Assembly: GCA_947259275.1 (NCBI GenBank) | Contig: CAMYMH010000030.1 | Location: 21,150 to 85,149 of the forward strand | DNA from: an uncultured Acidimicrobiaceae bacterium | Lineage (GTDB): Bacteria > Actinomycetota > Acidimicrobiia > Spongiisociales > SHLN01 | Length of the DNA stretch: 64,000 nucleotides | Reading direction: 5' to 3' | Shown: piece after piece, positions 1-7,816 of the stretch | Numbering within the stretch: position 1 is the stretch's first letter | How the letters are laid out: every line of letters begins with the position of its first letter | The notes under the pieces: generated by a model | What the model was told of the DNA's origin: nothing | Seen by the model: only the letters and a program-made list of their open reading frames with translations | Database searches by the model: none | Position numbers and translations under genes: made by a program

Positions 1-150
1 GCGCCAGCGTTTGGGAAACGGCATCAGGAACCAGCTGGCAACGAAGACGACCACGAAGAACGTGGCGAACGTGATGGTTGGAAACAGCATGCCGAGCCGC
101 AACGATAACGGTGCCGGGACTTGTCACCGCGGGCCGGTATCTTGCGGGCC

Positions 151-624
151 ATGAACGTAGAGGTCAAGCGAAGCACCCGTCGGCGCAAGACCGTCGAGGC
201 CCGCCTGGTCGACGGCACCCTGCGGGTGGCGATCCCTTCGTGGATGACGGCCGACGAGGAGGCGCACTGGGTTGAGACGATGTCGCAACGGTTCCGGCGG
301 CGCACCGAAACAGATGCAATCGACCTGGCGGCTCGGGCGGCAGGTCTGGCCGCCCGGTTCGATCTCCCCGCCCCGGCCTCCATCACCTGGTCGGCCCGTC
401 AGACCACCAGGTGGGGCTCGTGCAGCGTTGATACCGGCCGCATCCGCCTTTCCGACCGGCTGGCCGGGTTCCCCGATTGGGTAGTCGACTACGTCATCGC
501 CCACGAGCTCGCCCACCTCAGAGAATCGGGTCACACCAAAGCGTTCTGGGCTCTCGTCAACCGATATCCCCTCGCCGAGCGCGCTCGCGGTTACCTGATG
601 GCCCGGGCGGATGTCGGCGACTGA
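151..624 (+). CDS. YgjP-like (DUF45/M48-type) metal-dependent hydrolase
   Basis: ORF with HELAHLRESGHTKAFWALV zinc-binding motif and the TRWGSCS motif typical of the YgjP family; likely ATG at 151. Confidence 0.85.
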   Translation: MNVEVKRSTRRRKTVEARLVDGTLRVAIPSWMTADEEAHWVETMSQRFRRRTETDAIDLAARAAGLAARFDLPAPASITWSARQTTRWGSCSVDTGRIRLSDRLAGFPDWVVDYVIAHELAHLRESGHTKAFWALVNRYPLAERARGYLMARADVGD

Positions 625-626
625 CG

Positions 627-731
627 GGAACGCTTCGCGTTCCTTGGGAGCCACTTGGTGGCTCCAGCCCTACTCAGGTGCATGGCAACTGCCCAGCAAC
701 CCGAAGGGTTGCCCGCAACCCGAAGGGTTGC
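627..731. repeat. Cluster of short perfect hairpins after the YgjP-like gene
   Basis: GGAACGC-TTC-GCGTTCC (627-643), GGAGCCAC-TTG-GTGGCTCC (647-665), GCAACCC-GAA-GGGTTGC twice (696-712, 715-731). Confidence 0.85.
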
Positions 732-762
732 CCGCCCCTCGCCTCGGCTTCGCCGGTACCCG

Positions 763-1572
763 TCAGAGCGAGGCCGCCAGCGCCGCCACCTGCTCCGAGG
801 CCCCGCCCACGACCGGATCACCGTGCCCGAAGACGACGGTATCAAACTGCAGCTCGGCCAGTTTCTTGATCGACTGGTTGGCCAGGTCCATGTCGTCGCT
901 GAAGCGCGGGCTGGCGCCAACCACGCCACCGTTTTCTCCCCGGAGAGCGTCGCCCGCCACGAGAAGGCCACCCACCGGGTCGCGTACGACGATTGAGCCC
1001 GGGGTGTGGCCCGGGGTGGCAATGATCTCGAGCCCAAAGACGGTATCGCCATCACCGACGGGTGTGAGCGTTCGGGGCGACGGGATGCTCGGAATGTCGG
1101 GCTCGCCTGCGAAACCGACTGCCTCGGGGGCCGCTTCCATGACGTCGCCGAGACTGCCGACGTGGTCGCGGTGGAGGTGGGTGAGGACCACGTGTGAGAC
1201 GTTGCCCCAGCCAATCCCCAGACCCTCGAGGCTGGCAGCAATGGCGCCGGCGTCGCCGGGGTTGCCGGTGTCGACGACGAGTGCCTCGCCACCCCGAACC
1301 AGTACGTAGGCAGAGACGCCACCGAGGACGACCCGCTCCCAGGCAACGGGCTCAGCGCCACCCGGCTCGGCCGTCGAGGGAGGAGCCGCGGTTGTGGCCT
1401 GAGTCGTGCTGGCCTGGGTTTCGGTTGGGCCGGTACTGGTAGTGGGCGATCCGGTCGTCGGGTCCGTCTCCTCGTCGGAGGCGCAGGCCACGACCCCGAC
1501 GCCGAGGATGGCAACCGCCAGGGTTCCCTGGCCGAAATCTCGCAAGAACGTCCGTCTCGATACTCGTGGCAT
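763..1572 (-). CDS. MBL-fold metallo-hydrolase, Tat/lipoprotein signal
   Basis: SRRTFLRDF Tat-like signal plus lipobox region (VVACAS); HLHRDHVG metallo-beta-lactamase motif. Confidence 0.85.
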   Translation of the reverse strand: MPRVSRRTFLRDFGQGTLAVAILGVGVVACASDEETDPTTGSPTTSTGPTETQASTTQATTAAPPSTAEPGGAEPVAWERVVLGGVSAYVLVRGGEALVVDTGNPGDAGAIAASLEGLGIGWGNVSHVVLTHLHRDHVGSLGDVMEAAPEAVGFAGEPDIPSIPSPRTLTPVGDGDTVFGLEIIATPGHTPGSIVVRDPVGGLLVAGDALRGENGGVVGASPRFSDDMDLANQSIKKLAELQFDTVVFGHGDPVVGGASEQVAALAASL

Positions 1573-1613
1573 GTAACTCCCTTCGACCGGGCCAGCCTAC
1601 GGCTCCCGCCTGG

Positions 1614-2774
1614 TCAGTGGAGCCGGGCGTAGCGCTCCGGATGAGCCTGCTTCCATCGGATCGTCTCGATGAAGAGCGTGGCGACGAGAACCGCAGAGAT
1701 CTGCAAGAGCAGGGTCCGAGCGGCCAGCTCCCCGCCGAGCAGGGCGATGACCGTCACCAGGGCGGCGGCTACGAAGCGCTCGATCGGGAACCGCCGGGCC
1801 ACCCGGTAGGCCGCGGCGATGAAAGCAAACAAAACCAGCACGATGCCGGCCGCCATGACCCATCTGCCATAGGCCCCGAGCGGTTCTCCCGGATGGGCGG
1901 TGATCTCCTCGAGCGCCACACTGAACAGCACGATCCCGGCAATGAGCGGCAAATGCAGCAGGGTGTAGGCGTCACGGGCGAAGGTTCCCCGGGCAATCCC
2001 CTCGAGGGATCGAAGATGGGCCTCAACCCCGCTCGACACCCAATCGAAGTACGACCACCACAGGGCAGCCGCCGCCACGAAGGCCGCCACCAGCGTCACG
2101 CCCAGGGACAAGCCGACCTCGGCGCCGCCCAACCCAACCCCGATGGCGATCACCGTCTCGCCAAGGGCCACGATCACGAGCAGCCCATAGCGTTCGGCGA
2201 AATGGCCCGGGCTGAGACCCCAATCGGCCCGCTCGGCAGCCTTGGTGGCCCCGAAATCGATGGCCAGCGACAGCAGCCAGATCCACGGCCGAACGCTCTC
2301 GTCGGCAAAGCCACCGGCCAGGGCAACCACCGCCGCAATGGTCGCCGAGGGGAAGAAGGTGTTGAGAGACAGCCGCTGGTCGGGATCGGCGGCCAGGTAG
2401 TAGACGGCGGTGCCGATCATCCGATAGACGAAATAGGCAGCCGCGAAGTAAGCGCCGTCATCGCCGAAGGCGGACGGGATGACAACGGCCATCAGCAGGA
2501 TCGTGGTCATAGCCGCCAGGAGACCGAGTCGGACGAACAGCCGTCGGGTGCCGGTGGCGTTGAGTGCCCACGTGAACAACGACCAGCCCCAGTAGACCAT
2601 GGTGAGGATCAAGGCGCCCCGGCCGAAGCCGGCGAGGGTGTGATCGGCGCGCAGCAGGCTCGCCACCTGGGTGATCGCGAACACGAAGACGAGATCGAAG
2701 AACAGCTCGAGGGGGGCGACGGTCAATTCGCCTTCGGGCTCGGCTTCCGGCAGCGTGCTTGGCTGGTTTGACAT
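1614..2774 (-). CDS. Low temperature requirement protein A (LtrA) family membrane protein
   Basis: ELFFDLVFVFAITQVASLL signature and multiple TM segments; start MSNQPS at 2774. Confidence 0.85.
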   Translation of the reverse strand: MSNQPSTLPEAEPEGELTVAPLELFFDLVFVFAITQVASLLRADHTLAGFGRGALILTMVYWGWSLFTWALNATGTRRLFVRLGLLAAMTTILLMAVVIPSAFGDDGAYFAAAYFVYRMIGTAVYYLAADPDQRLSLNTFFPSATIAAVVALAGGFADESVRPWIWLLSLAIDFGATKAAERADWGLSPGHFAERYGLLVIVALGETVIAIGVGLGGAEVGLSLGVTLVAAFVAAAALWWSYFDWVSSGVEAHLRSLEGIARGTFARDAYTLLHLPLIAGIVLFSVALEEITAHPGEPLGAYGRWVMAAGIVLVLFAFIAAAYRVARRFPIERFVAAALVTVIALLGGELAARTLLLQISAVLVATLFIETIRWKQAHPERYARLH

Positions 2775-2779
2775 CTGAT

Positions 2780-3640
2780 CTAGAACAGGGCCGCGATCCC
2801 GCTTACCAGCAGGCCGGTTGGGATCAGGATCCAGGGAAGCAGCGCCAGGATCACGGCGATCATTGCGAAGGTGCGGGATGGGTCTTGCGGCGGGTCCCCA
2901 CAGCGGCCGATGGTCTGCCACAGAGCTTCGATGGGACCGTCGAGGCTGAGATGGATTCGGCGGTGGGCGACGGCGGAGCCCCGCAAAATGACCCAGCCGA
3001 CGCCGAGCATGATGAGGCCGATTACGACGGTGGCGATGATGCGGCCCGCCGTCCCGCTCAGAGCCGACACGATCGCCTGCTGGATCAGGCTGAGCAGGGT
3101 GGAAAACAGCGCGCCGCCCACCACAAAGAGCGGAACCCCGAGGGCGTTGCGTTTGAAGCCGGGCTTCAAACGCTCCATCTGCATGCGGGCCCGCATCAGC
3201 ATGTAGCGGCTGGGGTCGTCCTCCCGGGCGTTCGCTTCCCGCCGGCCATACAGATCGAGCATCTTGTCGGCGACCGAGCCCTGATAGGAGCGGACGATGA
3301 ATGTGGCCACCTGTTGGACGAGGAAGGCGGCGATCGGGCTCAGTGGTCCGAGGCCCCGCACCTTGACCGAACGTCCCCCGTTGCGGTCAAGGACCTCGAG
3401 CGCCCGTACCGCCAGGCGGTGCGACGCGGGAAACCGATCGGGATGTCCCAGCGGCGACGGCGAGGAAAGCTCGAGCACGATCTCCCGGTCGACATCGTCC
3501 TGGGCCCCGAGCCCGCCGAGGATCTCGTCGGCGGCCGCCGAGTCGGATTTCCGGAAGGCCTGGAAGGCGGCGAACTTCTCGTCCAGCTCGTCGAGCAGCA
3601 GCCCCTTGTCCACGGCAGGCGTCGATGGATCCGTTGACAT
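2780..3640 (-). CDS. Hypothetical membrane protein
   Basis: ORF starting MSTDPSTPAVDKG with two or more hydrophobic segments near the C-terminus. Confidence 0.7.
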   Translation of the reverse strand: MSTDPSTPAVDKGLLLDELDEKFAAFQAFRKSDSAAADEILGGLGAQDDVDREIVLELSSPSPLGHPDRFPASHRLAVRALEVLDRNGGRSVKVRGLGPLSPIAAFLVQQVATFIVRSYQGSVADKMLDLYGRREANAREDDPSRYMLMRARMQMERLKPGFKRNALGVPLFVVGGALFSTLLSLIQQAIVSALSGTAGRIIATVVIGLIMLGVGWVILRGSAVAHRRIHLSLDGPIEALWQTIGRCGDPPQDPSRTFAMIAVILALLPWILIPTGLLVSGIAALF

Positions 3641-3683
3641 GGGCGCAGAGGATAGTGGGCGCCCCTTGGCCGGGATGGCGGGC

Positions 3684-4349
3684 CTATCCCTCCAGGCTCC
3701 AGAACTCCCCGGTGAGGCCGGCTTGGTGGAGGAGGGCCTGGCGGGCGTCGACCGGGCGTCGTTTCCAATCGAAGTCGAAGCGGTCGTCGTACCATCGTTT
3801 GGCCAGCTCCCACAGTTGCTCGGGTGGGAACACGGCGCCGATCGGGATCCCGGTCGTTTCGCTCCAGTCAACCACGTCCTCCTCCGACCGGAAGAGCTGC
3901 ATGGTCGCTCACGTGAAGCCGATCGAATCCCACCACCTGGCCGGCGGGACCGCAAAATGCACCACGCCGGGGGCGGCTACCAGAGTCTCGGTCTCGGTTT
4001 CCAGGGTCAGCGCGGTCCCGGTGTGCGGGCAGGAGACCGGGATGGTGCAGTGGCTGCCGACCAGTGCCGCGATGGCGAGGGCGTCCCAGATGCAGTTGCC
4101 GTGCCACCGAGATCCTCGGCTGTCAACCGGGTAGTCGGTCGCCACCGCCGAGAACGGCTCCGCCATCCAGATATACGGGCTGTCCGGCAGGAGCACGAGG
4201 GCATCGGCCATCTGGAGGCGTTGGAACGAGTCGGCCGCCTGCTGCGGGGTCAGCGAGAAATGTCTCGCCACATCGAGCGGAGCCGGGATGTGCCCGGCGC
4301 GGGCCGACTCGTAGACGAACAAACGGATCTCCGGGTCACTGGTGGTCAT
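3684..4349 (-). CDS. MerB (organomercurial/alkylmercury lyase)-like protein, predicted selenoprotein with in-frame TGA (codon 147, nt 3909-3911) read as Sec
   Basis: ORF-track fragments 3909..4667 (from internal ATG 4349) and 3684..3902 are in the same frame, separated only by TGA GCG ACC. Fused product ...NCIWDALAIAALVG...SCPHTGTALTL...WWDSIGFT-U-ATMQLFRSEEDVVDWSE... aligns with E. coli MerB ...WCALDTLIFPALIG...HCAATGAPVSL...SFC(159)CHVHFFASVPTAEDWAS. TGA sits at C159; C96 and D99 equivalents conserved. Confidence 0.85.
3879..3896 (-). promoter_or_regulatory. Candidate bacterial SECIS hairpin
   Basis: On the minus strand CTCTTCC-GGTC-GGAGGAG: 7-bp stem (one G-U) with GGUC loop at +20 to +23 after the TGA. 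Confidence 0.75.
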
Positions 4350-4780
4350 TGAACGCAGAACTCGTTGCCTTCCGGATCCTGCATGACTACCCAGTACTCG
4401 TGATCTCGGTCGAAGCGTTCGACGAAGGCGCCGCCGGCATCGAGCAGCCGGGCGACGTGGTCCTCGACCGCTGCCGTTTTCGCGGTCCGCTCCACCTGGA
4501 GGCCGCCCCCGGCGTTCACGTCCAGATGAACCCGGTTCTTTGCCGCCTTGCCCTCGGGAACTCTCTGGAAAAAGAGGCGGGGCCCTTTGCCGTCGGGATC
4601 GACCAGCGCCCGGGCGTCGTTCCACTTCTCTGCGGGGATTTCCATGGCACGCGCCCAGTCGTCCCACGAGTCGAACCCTTCGGGCGGTGGTTGGATTACA
4701 TAACCAAGGGCAAGCGCCCAGAAGTCCGACAGGGCCGCGGGGTCGTTGGCATCGACGGTGACCTGAAATGAATGGCTCAT
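4346..4780 (-). CDS. VOC (glyoxalase/bleomycin resistance) family protein
   Basis: Single VOC domain ending DPEGNEFCVQ; stop overlaps the start of the MerB-like gene (ATGA, 4346-4349). Confidence 0.85.
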   Translation of the reverse strand: MSHSFQVTVDANDPAALSDFWALALGYVIQPPPEGFDSWDDWARAMEIPAEKWNDARALVDPDGKGPRLFFQRVPEGKAAKNRVHLDVNAGGGLQVERTAKTAAVEDHVARLLDAGGAFVERFDRDHEYWVVMQDPEGNEFCVQ

Positions 4781-4802
4781 GATCAGATCCTAGGATCGGT
4801 GG

Positions 4803-5552
4803 ATGCGCCGTGTCCGTGACTGGATTTGCACCATCCCCTTCCTCTTCGCTTTCGGGCTAACGCTCATCTTCTACGACATCGTTGGCCGGATCGTGCGGCC
4901 CTTCAGCCTGCGCGGGTTCGAATACGTGATGGCTGCCCTCCAGCGAACCCTGATGAACTGTTTTCGCATCTGTGGGACCCGGATTCGAGTCGAGCGCTCG
5001 CCGGCCGTCCAGCCGCGCACCGGCTATGCCATCATCTCGAATCATCAGAGCATGTTCGACATCGTCCTGATCGGTGGGCTGCTGTTCACGAACTTTCCCA
5101 AGTATGTGGCCAAGCAGGAGCTCGGGCGCTGGTTCCCCAGCATCTCGCTCAACCTCCGATGGGGCGGCAACGCCATCATCGACCGCCAGGACCGCATCCA
5201 GGCTGTGGCCGTCATCCGGGAGATGACCGAGACCGCTCAGAAACGCAACGTCAGTGTCGCCATCTTTCCCGAAGGCACGCGCAGTCGGGACGGCCGCCTC
5301 CAGAAGTTCCGCCGGGCCGGCAGCCGGGCACTCCTGGAGGGAGCCGATCAGCTTCCGGTGGTCCCGGTGGCCGTCGACGGGGCCTGGAAGCTGCTGCGGC
5401 ACAATCTGAAGCCGGTTCCGTTTGGGACCACGGTCACCGTTCGCTTCGGCGATCCCATCGACCGGACCCCGGGCGACGCAGCCGAGGTCGCGGCCAGGGC
5501 CGAACGGTGGATCGCGGCCACCCTCGACGAGTGGCAGACCGCCGACCGCTAG
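4803..5552 (+). CDS. Lysophospholipid acyltransferase (PlsC, 1-acyl-sn-glycerol-3-phosphate acyltransferase)
   Basis: NHQSMFD (NHxxxxD) and FPEGTRSRDG motifs. Confidence 0.9.
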   Translation: MRRVRDWICTIPFLFAFGLTLIFYDIVGRIVRPFSLRGFEYVMAALQRTLMNCFRICGTRIRVERSPAVQPRTGYAIISNHQSMFDIVLIGGLLFTNFPKYVAKQELGRWFPSISLNLRWGGNAIIDRQDRIQAVAVIREMTETAQKRNVSVAIFPEGTRSRDGRLQKFRRAGSRALLEGADQLPVVPVAVDGAWKLLRHNLKPVPFGTTVTVRFGDPIDRTPGDAAEVAARAERWIAATLDEWQTADR

Positions 5553-5603
5553 GAGACGCGACGGGACGAGGCCGCCGGGCCCCGCCCCGTCGATCTAATT
5601 CAG

Positions 5604-7202
5604 TTAGCGATCGAGCCGGACGGCCCTTTCGAGCAGGTCGATGAACTCGTCGACGGCTGCGTCCTCCAGGTCGCGCAACGGAAGCTCGAGGGCTTCATCG
5701 AGCACCCGGTCGAGGTCGACCTCGACGTAGCGGCTGTCGCGCAGGACCTCGGCATATGCGGCCACGGTGGCGACCACCTGGAACTCAGGGACCGTCCGTG
5801 AAAACCGTCCCGCCAGCACGTCGGAGGACACCGTGCCGAAGATCTCCTCGACCCGGTCGGTATCGGGGTCGCTCCACCGGACGCTCACCTTCGCGAACGA
5901 TTCGTCGCTCCGGTAGGCGTCACGGGCAAGGCCCACCTCGTAGAGAGCCGTCACGCTGTGTCCGGCGTTGACCTCTCCCGCATCGACGTCATCGTCGCGG
6001 AAGTCATCGTCGTCGATGTCCCGGTTCTCGAAGCCGATCAGCCGGTACTCCTCGACCAGATCCTCGTCGAACTCCACCTGTACCTTCATGTCACGGGCGA
6101 TGGTCTCGAGGCTGGTAGTCAGGCGATCCTGGAACAGCCGGACGGCCTCGTCGTAGGTGTCGACGTAGGCGTACCACCCGTTCCCTTGATCGGCGAGTTG
6201 CTCGAGCAGCACGTCGTTGTAGGTGGCGATGCCGACTCCAACCGTCACCAGGTCGATTCCCTCCCGGGCGCGTTCGCCGATCTCCTCGAGAATCGCTTCC
6301 GGACCGGTGTTGCCAACGTTGGCGACACCATCGGACAGCAGCACCACCCGGTTGACTGCCTCGCGGGCGAACGCCTCGTCTGCCAGGTCGTAGCCGAGCA
6401 ACAGTCCGGCTTCGGCGTTTGTCGACCCCCCGGCCCGCAGGTCCTCGATGGCGTCGAGGATCTCATCGGTCTCATCGGCCGCGATCGGCTCGAGGACCAC
6501 CCGGGCCGACGTGTTGTACGACACGATGCCGACCGTGTCGAACCGATCCAGTTCCTGCACCAGCACCGCCAGGCTGTCCTTGACGGTATCCAGCTTGCCC
6601 TGCTCCTGCATCGAGCCGGACACGTCGACGACAAACGTCAGGCTCAGGTCCTGGCGCCGGCGCTCCGGCACCTCGCGGCCCTTGATTCCGATCCGGAGGA
6701 TGTCGTTGCGGCGATCGAAGTACGGGGTTGGTCCCCCGTCCGCGTATATCGCGAACGTCTCGTCGACCGGTGCCTCATAGCCGGCATCGAAGTAGTTGAC
6801 GTACTCCTCAACCCGCACGGAGTCCGGATCGGGCAGCAGCCCGTCATTGATCCAGGCCCGCATCAGCGTGTAGGCGCCTGTGTCGACATCGACCGCGAAG
6901 GTCGAGAGCTCGTCACGGGCCGGATCGACGAATGGGTTTGTTCCGTAATCCTCAAACGTGGTGTTTCCGGGTGTCGCCGATAGTGCCTCCGTCGTTGTCG
7001 TGGTTCGCGAGCGGTCGTCCCTATCGGCTCGGCCGCCGTCTCCGCCGCTGGTCCTGCCGCCTCCGGCTGTTGTCGTGTTGGTGTTCTGGTCAATGCGCGC
7101 CGGGCCGGTAGTAGCGGAGGTATCCCCGCCGTCGTCCGAGCACGCAGTCGCCATCATCGCCAGCGCGGCGATCATCACGATCATCGTCATTCGTTTTCGC
7201 AT
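5604..7202 (-). CDS. von Willebrand factor A domain lipoprotein (YfbK-like)
   Basis: Lipobox ATACSDD; MIDAS motif DVSGSMQEQGK; YfbK-like C-terminal region. Confidence 0.88.
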   Translation of the reverse strand: MRKRMTMIVMIAALAMMATACSDDGGDTSATTGPARIDQNTNTTTAGGGRTSGGDGGRADRDDRSRTTTTTEALSATPGNTTFEDYGTNPFVDPARDELSTFAVDVDTGAYTLMRAWINDGLLPDPDSVRVEEYVNYFDAGYEAPVDETFAIYADGGPTPYFDRRNDILRIGIKGREVPERRRQDLSLTFVVDVSGSMQEQGKLDTVKDSLAVLVQELDRFDTVGIVSYNTSARVVLEPIAADETDEILDAIEDLRAGGSTNAEAGLLLGYDLADEAFAREAVNRVVLLSDGVANVGNTGPEAILEEIGERAREGIDLVTVGVGIATYNDVLLEQLADQGNGWYAYVDTYDEAVRLFQDRLTTSLETIARDMKVQVEFDEDLVEEYRLIGFENRDIDDDDFRDDDVDAGEVNAGHSVTALYEVGLARDAYRSDESFAKVSVRWSDPDTDRVEEIFGTVSSDVLAGRFSRTVPEFQVVATVAAYAEVLRDSRYVEVDLDRVLDEALELPLRDLEDAAVDEFIDLLERAVRLDR

Positions 7203-7344
7203 TGGTATCTCCCTTACGGCTCAGCCCGTTGCCGGCCTGAGTTGGGGGTTGGACGGGTATGTGACGCAATCCGGTTCCCGCCTAGGGAACGGGTGTTCCG
7301 GGTGGTCGGTGCCCGCCAGCTGGTTGGAGGTCGGTCGCTCTTGC

Positions 7345-7740
7345 TCCCCGCCCTGAGGGCGACCGGGCTTCGCCCGGCTCAGGAGTTGGTTCGCAACTCC
7401 ATAGGAACGCGAAGCGGGCGACCGGGCTTCGCCCGGCTCAGGAGTTGGTTCGCAACTCCATAGGAACGCGAAGCGGGCGACCGGGCTTCGCCCGGCTTAG
7501 GAGTTGGTTCGCAACTCCATAGGAACGCGAAGCGGGCGCCCGGGCTTCGCCCGGCTTAGGAGTTGGTTCGCAACTCCATATAGGAACGCGAAGCGTTCCC
7601 GGATCCCGCCGATAGGCGGAGACGGGGTGGGGGAAGCCAGGAAGCTGCCAGATCACTGGGTTCGCGGGCATGAGTGTCTCCCCCCATCCGTCCTCGTCGC
7701 TACGCTCCTCGGCCACCTTCCCCTCAGGGAAAGGAGCCAG
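7345..7740. repeat. Modular intergenic hairpin repeat element including a 59-bp tandem array
   Basis: CCCCGCCCTGAGGGCG anchor; about four 59-bp units; GGCGGAGACGGGGTGGGGGAAGCC; TGTCTCCCCCCATCCG; GCCACCTTCCCCTCAGGGAAAGG. Confidence 0.8.
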
Positions 7741-7816
7741 AGCACGAGGGGGAATCCTCGAAGGTGTCGCACACAAACCGCGATAGATCACCTCGAGGGG
7801 AAGGTGGACGGGGACC

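Noticed and set aside
124-654. Long antisense ORFs across most of the window (for example 124..654 -, 1566..2771 +, 36439..37899 +, 49194..50693 -)
   Set aside because: High-GC genomes generate long spurious ORFs opposite real genes. These have no recognisable domains and oppose well-supported CDSs.
3684-3902. ORF 3684..3902 (72 aa) taken as an independent gene
   Set aside because: It is the in-frame C-terminal MerB-like segment after the TGA; a separate 72-aa gene would lack the catalytic core.
7345-7610. Tandem repeats at 7.3-7.6 kb as a CRISPR array
   Set aside because: The 59-bp units are almost fully identical with no unique spacers, and no cas genes are nearby.
7345-7740. Hairpin elements as insertion sequences
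   Set aside because: No transposase ORF or target-site duplications seen at any of the copies; at most REP/MITE-like.
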